From Deltaproteobacteria bacterium (GTDB lineage Bacteria; Desulfobacterota; Syntrophia; Syntrophales; UBA2185), in contig JAPLJQ010000049.1 in the NCBI GenBank assembly GCA_026388495.1, forward strand, positions 1-10,505: a stretch of 10,505 nt of DNA, in the 5' to 3' direction. The notes under the pieces were generated by a model that saw only the letters and a program-made list of their open reading frames with translations, had not been told where the DNA came from and ran no database searches. Positions 6,268 through 10,505 of this stretch are shown here, in pieces. The position numbers and the translations under genes were made by a program. Every line of letters begins with the position of its first letter. The stretch's first letter is position 1.

Positions 6268-7023
6268 TCAGGGAAGGCGCCATGATGAACGAAACCGGGC
6301 ATAGTCCGATTCGGGCATCTGAACAAGGACGGGCATGGCATAAGGGTTCAACCAGAGGAGCAATGCCTCCAGATGCCTTGCCTCCATGGCCGTGCATCCC
6401 GATGTTCCCCCGGAAGGCCCCTTCCAGATGTGAAGAAAAATGCAAGAACCCCCGCCCGCAACGGCCGGATCCGTGTTGTGTTCCACCACCGCACCCAGAC
6501 GGTACTGATCATCCTGCCGCCGCATGTCTTCATAACTATGCCAGCTTTGTTCTGTTCCGGCCGTATCAACGAGCGTGTTGTAGTACGGCGATGTGACATC
6601 ATCCACGCACTGGATCCGGGCGGTAGCATGGAGATAGGGCAGCTTGATCCATGAAACCTCACGGGGGGGAGCGTAACCGAAGGCGGACCCCAGCCGGAAC
6701 ATGCCGGCCGGCGCCCTGCCGTCTCCCTCCCTTTTTACCGGACCGTCACAGGACAGGCCGGGATGAATTCCCCTCCCCCAGCCCAAACCGTTGCGCCCCA
6801 CCACGGCGGAAACCTCTCCGCCCACGGCACTCCATGGCGCGTCACCCGCCTTCCTTTCAAAGCGCTGAAGGGAAGCTCTGAATGTATTCCAATCCGCCGT
6901 TTTTACAACCACTGCCTGCAAGGGAACGGATGGCTTTGCCTGCATGGTGCCGGCCGGCGCGGAGGAACTGAAAATCATAGAAAATACCGTTAGCGTAAAC
7001 CCGAATATTAATCGTATCGGCAT
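6268..7023 (-). CDS. Exported YkuD-type L,D-transpeptidase-like protein
   Basis: The 251-residue protein has a hydrophobic signal peptide at about 4-21 ending near SAPAG, so it should act in the periplasm. Near its C-terminus, FLHIWKGPSGGTSGCTAME shows the L,D-transpeptidase (YkuD) catalytic signature, with His198 and the nucleophile Cys210 in SGCTAM. Earlier segments, GDGRAPAGMFRLGSAFGY and HNTDP, also fit. It most resembles the YkuD-like branch without LysM or peptidoglycan-binding domains. L,D-transpeptidases make 3-3 cross-links in peptidoglycan or attach proteins to it; some members hydrolyse such bonds, so the exact reaction is open. I chose the ATG at 7023, with AAGGAGAGG 5-11 bases upstream, over a GTG three codons earlier that lies inside the ribosome site. 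It is followed by a hairpin terminator and is divergent from the gene at 7234. Confidence 0.85.
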   Translation of the reverse strand: MPIRLIFGFTLTVFSMIFSSSAPAGTMQAKPSVPLQAVVVKTADWNTFRASLQRFERKAGDAPWSAVGGEVSAVVGRNGLGWGRGIHPGLSCDGPVKREGDGRAPAGMFRLGSAFGYAPPREVSWIKLPYLHATARIQCVDDVTSPYYNTLVDTAGTEQSWHSYEDMRRQDDQYRLGAVVEHNTDPAVAGGGSCIFLHIWKGPSGGTSGCTAMEARHLEALLLWLNPYAMPVLVQMPESDYARFRSSWRLP

Positions 7024-7092
7024 TTTTACCACCTCTCCTTACGGATGTCCAGACCTACCAAGAACCTTCCTCCCGAAAAAAAGTGGCGCTTC

Positions 7093-7108
7093 TGTGACGG
7101 TTGTCACA
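7093..7108. promoter_or_regulatory. Perfect Crp-type operator TGTGA-N6-TCACA
   Basis: TGTGA (7093-7097), six bases CGGTTG, and TCACA (7104-7108) form the exact consensus core of the cAMP receptor protein (Crp) binding site. It lies in the divergent gap between the L,D-transpeptidase-like gene and the 90-residue membrane protein gene. Its centre (7100/7101) is 41.5 bases upstream of the start predicted from the -10 box at 7130, the position of class II Crp-activated promoters. A Crp/Fnr-family regulator is likely; which member is unknown. Confidence 0.65.
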
Positions 7109-7129
7109 TCTATTCATCCCGGCATGCAG

Positions 7130-7135
7130 TAGAAT
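7130..7135 (+). promoter_or_regulatory. -10 box TAGAAT for the small membrane protein gene
   Basis: TAGAAT matches the TATAAT consensus in five of six bases. There is no good -35 box 17 bases upstream (CATCTA), which is typical of promoters that need an activator at -41.5. The predicted start near 7142 gives a leader of about 92 bases before the ATG at 7234. That leader contains a six-pair GC-rich inverted repeat (CCACGC at 7189-7194, GCGTGG at 7210-7215) just before the ribosome site. Confidence 0.45.
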
Positions 7136-7233
7136 CACATCAAACCTGCTTTTCCAACGGCAGATCGCATCCGTAATAAACCATCATGCCACGCGGCGGC
7201 GCCCCGACGGCGTGGAAACAGGGAGGAATAAAC

Positions 7234-7506
7234 ATGGAAACACTGCTTTCGACATCGATCACGGTGCCGCTTTTTCAAATCGTCCTCGCCCTTGTCCTGG
7301 GCACGATCGCCCTTCTTTTCGGTCACATCAGAATGGCTTTGTTCATGATCTATTGTTTCGTGCTCTACTGGTCAAAACCCTGGAACGTTCAACTCTTTAC
7401 GGAAACAACGCCCGCCAGGCTCAACGGACCCGAATGCGTGTTTGTCGCTTTCTGTGTCATCACCGTTCTCCTGGCCATGATGGGCCTCACCTTTCACAGG
7501 GATTAG
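7234..7506 (+). CDS. Small three-helix membrane protein, function unknown
   Basis: This 90-residue protein is mostly hydrophobic. Membrane segments are seen at about 11-30, 33-47 and 68-86, separated by a short basic turn (HIR) and a polar loop around FTETTPARLNGPE. I recognise no family. The start at 7234 is chosen because GGGAGGA lies about 7 bases upstream, an excellent ribosome site; an ATG 16 codons earlier has none and would add a sequence unlike a membrane protein N-terminus. The gene appears to be under a Crp-type operator and TAGAAT box in the upstream gap. It converges with the phospholipase gene, whose stop is 21 bases away. It is probably real, given ribosome site, promoter and composition, but it has no assigned role. 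Confidence 0.7.
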   Translation: METLLSTSITVPLFQIVLALVLGTIALLFGHIRMALFMIYCFVLYWSKPWNVQLFTETTPARLNGPECVFVAFCVITVLLAMMGLTFHRD

Positions 7507-7527
7507 ACGGGAAAAGAAGAATCAGCA

Positions 7528-9756
7528 TCAGAACTGACGGCCAAGGTAGAGATAAAGCGACTTGTGGCCGCCTTCGGCGTGTCCGTAGGCCAGGTAAATG
7601 GGCCCCAGATAGGTGCTGGTTCCGATAAAGACACTCCCCGCATACAGAATCGATTGGAACGTGATATCCGCTCTTTTGTCCCAGACGTTCCCGGCTTCCG
7701 CCGAACCGCCCAGGTAGAGCGGCATATTAAACGCGCCGAGCCCTGTGCTGCCCATTTTCCGGTAACCGATGAGACGGGCGACTCCCGTATGCCGGCCGGA
7801 CAGTTCGTTTAAGGCGAATCCCGACAGGTTCAGAAAACCACCCACGGGGTAGCTATCCTGAATGGGCGCGTCGTCGCTGTCCATGGCGGTCTGGATGCGG
7901 ATCCCGGGAACCAGGGTGAATTTCCCCCAGGTCGCAGCCGTCAGCCAGTTGAAAGTCATCGCCTGGCCGGTAATATCGGAGCCCAGTTCCTTGAGATTGT
8001 CCATCCAGATTATTTTCGCATCTGAACCGACAAGGGGAAAACTGTAGCTGTCGAGCTTGCTGTAGGCAAAGGAGGAATAGAGACTGCCGCGATCGAAACT
8101 CCCCGCCCCTCCATCCGGACTGCCTATCTTTAGACTTACATTGCCCGTTGTCCGGCGGACGCCGAATCTCAGTTCGCCCCAGTTGCCGAACTGGCGTCCG
8201 ACGTCCAGGCCGACCTGGGTCGATGAAATACGATACTGGGCGGCAACGTCGCCGGACGGACTGAAAGCGTTGGCGTTTCTTTCCTTGTATTCAATTCCCG
8301 TGGCGACGAAATAGTTCATGGCATAGTCGACGGGCTGGTAGAATTCGGAAAACAGCCGAAGGTTGCTGCCGATCTGAGCTTCATTGCGCCATTCGCCCCC
8401 CAGCCTGTTCAACGCCGTTTTGGTGAAGCGGGTCGACAGGCCGTAGGCGCTGTCTCCCTTGAAATTGTCCTCCACGCCGAAGCCGAAGCGGAGATAATTC
8501 GGCCCCCAGGATTTTTCCGTAGGCTCGATGATCAGGCCGGTTTCACCATCTTTCTTTTCAAGACTGAAATCGACGCGCTCAAAAAAATCAAGACCGTATG
8601 TCCGGGTGATGTCTTTTTTCAACTTCTCCATGTCCAGTTTATCACCGGGCTGTGTACGTATCTGCGACTCTATAACGCTCTTTGACAAGGGAGATTTGTT
8701 ATCGATCCTGACGTAATCGATCTTCGGCTGTTCCGGCGACCCCTTCCTCTGTCGCGCCAGATAGGCATGGTAACCCTTCTCATCCAGGGAGAAGCGCTGA
8801 AGCAGGGGTTTCATCGACATCGCCTTTGCCTGACCGATCCTTACAGCCTCCGGCGCCCGTGCGAAGTCGCCCGTTCCAAGGTCGCCCAGGGGGGGCGCAA
8901 TGTGAATATCGCCCGGACGAAGCTTGGCAAGCTGCTCCATGGAATTGCGATGAATCAGGATCGTCATCACCTGGGAGGAAATGCTCACCGCCGATACCAG
9001 TTTTTCACGGGTTCGAAGGGGTGTTCCGATATCGACGACAATCAGTACATCCGCCCCCATCTGCCTGACCACATCAACGGGAATGTTGTTGGCAATCCCG
9101 CCGTCCACCAGGATCTTGCCGTCGATCTCGACAGGCGCAAAAACCATAGGGATGGACATGCTCGCCCGGATGGCTTTTACAAGTTCGCCCGACTGCAATA
9201 CCACGGTATTTCCCGTTTCGATATCCGCGGCCACCGCCCGGAACGGAATATTCAGCTTATCGAAATCATGAATGGTTTCCGCATGAAAGAGTAGGGATTT
9301 TAAAATCATATTCAGATTCTGCCCCTGCACAAGACCTTTCGGTATGTGAAAGTGGCCGTTCTTGAATCCGAGGTCAAAATCGATCATATAATCGGCGGCG
9401 TCCTGTTTACGCCGGAAGGAAAGCTCCTGCGGAGAGGGTTTGTCCATAAAGGCATTGTTCCATTCAATGCCCGTGACGATTTTTTCCATTTCAGCAGGCG
9501 AAAATCCTGATGCGTAAAGACCTCCCACAATAGCCCCCATGCTGGTGCCGGCGACATAGTCAATGGGAATTTTCATTTCTTCAAGCACCTTGATGACGCC
9601 GATATGGGCGGCGCCCCGTGCACCGCCGCCGCTCAACACAAGTCCGATCCGCGGACGGGCGGGCGGAACCGGCTGATCGGCCTTTGCCTCCACCGGTACG
9701 GACACCAGACACACAATGAATACGAGACACAGGAAATCCCTTATTTTATGTCGCAT
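7528..9756 (-). CDS. Patatin-POTRA-barrel protein, type Vd autotransporter (PlpD-like)
   Basis: The 742-residue product has three parts. After a signal peptide (1-24, cleavage after VEA) comes a patatin phospholipase domain with the oxyanion loop SGGGARG at 42-48, nucleophile Ser72 in GTSMG and Asp218 in VDGG, a complete Ser-Asp dyad. Next is a POTRA-like domain at about 344-412 (DYVRI, PGDKLDMEKLKKDI, LDFFERVDF). Then an Omp85/TpsB-type beta-barrel from about 418 ends in Phe (YLGRQF), as expected for outer-membrane insertion. This is the architecture of type Vd secretion, where the barrel exports its own lipase (PlpD of Pseudomonas, FplA of Fusobacterium). The enzyme would hydrolyse phospholipid acyl chains at or beyond the outer membrane. 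I chose the ATG at 9756 because GGGGAG lies 9 bases upstream and the signal peptide starts there; a GTG at 9810 is less likely. Confidence 0.92.
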   Translation of the reverse strand: MRHKIRDFLCLVFIVCLVSVPVEAKADQPVPPARPRIGLVLSGGGARGAAHIGVIKVLEEMKIPIDYVAGTSMGAIVGGLYASGFSPAEMEKIVTGIEWNNAFMDKPSPQELSFRRKQDAADYMIDFDLGFKNGHFHIPKGLVQGQNLNMILKSLLFHAETIHDFDKLNIPFRAVAADIETGNTVVLQSGELVKAIRASMSIPMVFAPVEIDGKILVDGGIANNIPVDVVRQMGADVLIVVDIGTPLRTREKLVSAVSISSQVMTILIHRNSMEQLAKLRPGDIHIAPPLGDLGTGDFARAPEAVRIGQAKAMSMKPLLQRFSLDEKGYHAYLARQRKGSPEQPKIDYVRIDNKSPLSKSVIESQIRTQPGDKLDMEKLKKDITRTYGLDFFERVDFSLEKKDGETGLIIEPTEKSWGPNYLRFGFGVEDNFKGDSAYGLSTRFTKTALNRLGGEWRNEAQIGSNLRLFSEFYQPVDYAMNYFVATGIEYKERNANAFSPSGDVAAQYRISSTQVGLDVGRQFGNWGELRFGVRRTTGNVSLKIGSPDGGAGSFDRGSLYSSFAYSKLDSYSFPLVGSDAKIIWMDNLKELGSDITGQAMTFNWLTAATWGKFTLVPGIRIQTAMDSDDAPIQDSYPVGGFLNLSGFALNELSGRHTGVARLIGYRKMGSTGLGAFNMPLYLGGSAEAGNVWDKRADITFQSILYAGSVFIGTSTYLGPIYLAYGHAEGGHKSLYLYLGRQF

Positions 9757-9888
9757 CTCCTCTTTCTCCCCATAAGCATGATCATCTCTTGACACGCGGA
9801 AACCCTTCACCTATACTCGCCGCAATTTCCACCTAAACTCATATGAAAAAACATCAACAAATGCACGCATAAAATTGAATACCTGCTT

Positions 9889-10505
9889 ATGAATTCAACA
9901 AAACGCCTCATTATCCTGTCCGGACCTTCCTGTGTCGGAAAATCTCCTTTGCTCAAAGCCGTAAGACGGGCATACCCGGGGATGCCGTTTCAAATGCCCA
10001 TATTCTATACGAGCCGCCAGCCTCGCACCATCGAGCAGGAGGGCGTCGATTACTACTTCCGTTCCGAAAAGGAAATCAGATCCTTCCCGCCGGACCGCTT
10101 CATCGTCGCCCGGACGCGCACCGTCTGGCAGGGCATCGACCTGGAGGAGACGGAGCGCCTGTTTGCCCGTCACGACCTGATCATCACGGAAGTCTATCCG
10201 ACCCTGGGAACCCTGTTTTTGGAACACCCGCGTGTTCAGCAGATGTCCGCCGAATTCGATATACAGACCGTTTTCATCAGCCCCGCAACGGAGGAAGAAA
10301 TCCAGGCCGTGCAGGCCGGGATGGGATTCGCAAGCCCCGATGAAGCCACGGCGGCCATCATGCTTCCGAAACACATCGCCCGGATGCAGCAACAGGGAAA
10401 ACTCCTGACGCCGGAGGTGATGGAGGATCTCCACATCCGCACCGGCAAGGCTTATGAAGAGATCCGGATGGGCAGAAACTATGCGCACCGGATCATCAAC
10501 CACGA
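9889..10505 (+). CDS. Divergent guanylate-kinase-like P-loop protein, partial
   Basis: I translated 205 residues from the ATG at 9889 to the right edge with no stop. A P-loop GPSCVGKS at 12-19 and a GMP-binding-like segment YTSRQPRTIEQEGVDYYF at 40-57 are typical of guanylate kinases. The chain then departs from the housekeeping enzyme: Pro20 replaces the Ser/Thr after GKS, and the usual YYGT segment is replaced by WQGIDLEE. The helical part with KLLTPEVMEDLHIRTGKAYEEI is also unlike standard Gmk. The last visible residues read RIINH, where family members often end in an NHDGE-like tail, so little is probably missing. It is likely a nucleotide or related kinase, perhaps not for GMP. The ribosome site is weak; TAAAAT at 9870-9875 is a possible -10 box too close to the ATG to give more than a very short leader. 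It is divergent from the autotransporter gene. Confidence 0.7.
   Translation, partial: MNSTKRLIILSGPSCVGKSPLLKAVRRAYPGMPFQMPIFYTSRQPRTIEQEGVDYYFRSEKEIRSFPPDRFIVARTRTVWQGIDLEETERLFARHDLIITEVYPTLGTLFLEHPRVQQMSAEFDIQTVFISPATEEEIQAVQAGMGFASPDEATAAIMLPKHIARMQQQGKLLTPEVMEDLHIRTGKAYEEIRMGRNYAHRIINH

Noticed and set aside
7101..7628. 175-residue plus-strand frame overlapping the small membrane protein and the end of the autotransporter gene
   Set aside because: It begins inside the Crp-type operator, is rich in Arg and His as shadow frames usually are, and conflicts with two better supported genes.
9811..9888. Promoters for the divergent autotransporter and guanylate-kinase-like genes
   Set aside because: Only isolated -10-like boxes (such as TAAAAT at 9870-9875) were found, with no matching -35 box, so no promoter is claimed.
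9895..10503. Long minus-strand open frame across the guanylate-kinase-like gene
   Set aside because: The plus strand encodes clear P-loop and GMP-binding-like motifs; the minus frame has no recognisable motif and reflects GC-rich codon bias.

Overview
The window looks like chromosomal DNA from a Gram-negative bacterium. It encodes an outer-membrane beta-barrel of the type Vd kind and several exported envelope proteins. GC content is moderately high, genes are closely packed, and LytS-type membrane domains are joined to SpoIIE/RsbU phosphatases. This mix would fit a deltaproteobacterium / Desulfobacterota (for example a Syntrophales-like organism), but the taxonomy is an inference from gene style only.

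Layout. (a) 1-466, minus: the N-terminal part of an exported subtilisin/kexin-type protease, with a good sigma70-like promoter at 545-572. (b) 727-5255, plus: a five-gene cluster. It comprises an RsbW-like anti-sigma kinase, an RsbV-like STAS antagonist, two tandem paralogous PP2C/SpoIIE phosphatases each carrying a LytS-type membrane sensor domain, and a divergent cation-diffusion-facilitator (CDF)-like membrane protein. (c) 5270-7023, minus: an AT-rich formyltransferase-fold protein of unknown substrate, and upstream of it an exported YkuD-type L,D-transpeptidase-like protein followed by a hairpin terminator. (d) 7024-7233: a divergent intergenic region with a perfect TGTGA-N6-TCACA operator placed exactly 41.5 bases upstream of the predicted start for a TAGAAT -10 box. 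It reads towards a 90-residue three-helix membrane protein (7234-7506). (e) 7528-9756, minus: a patatin phospholipase-POTRA-barrel protein (type Vd autotransporter, PlpD-like). (f) 9889 to the right edge, plus: a divergent guanylate-kinase-like P-loop protein, truncated by the window.

How the genes fit together. The 727-4297 genes supply all the usual parts of a partner-switching circuit. The kinase would phosphorylate the STAS protein, and the membrane phosphatases would reverse this on sensing a ligand. No sigma factor or other output protein is encoded in the window, so the target is unknown. The two phosphatases differ at the two arginines that appear to line up with the ligand-binding arginines of LytS-type receptors. 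A short hairpin followed by seven T residues lies between the kinase/antagonist pair and the phosphatase pair. The remaining genes mostly concern the cell envelope (protease, L,D-transpeptidase, phospholipase autotransporter, small membrane protein). I saw no tRNA, rRNA, CRISPR array, insertion sequence or phage gene, and no intergenic stretch exceeds 300 bases.
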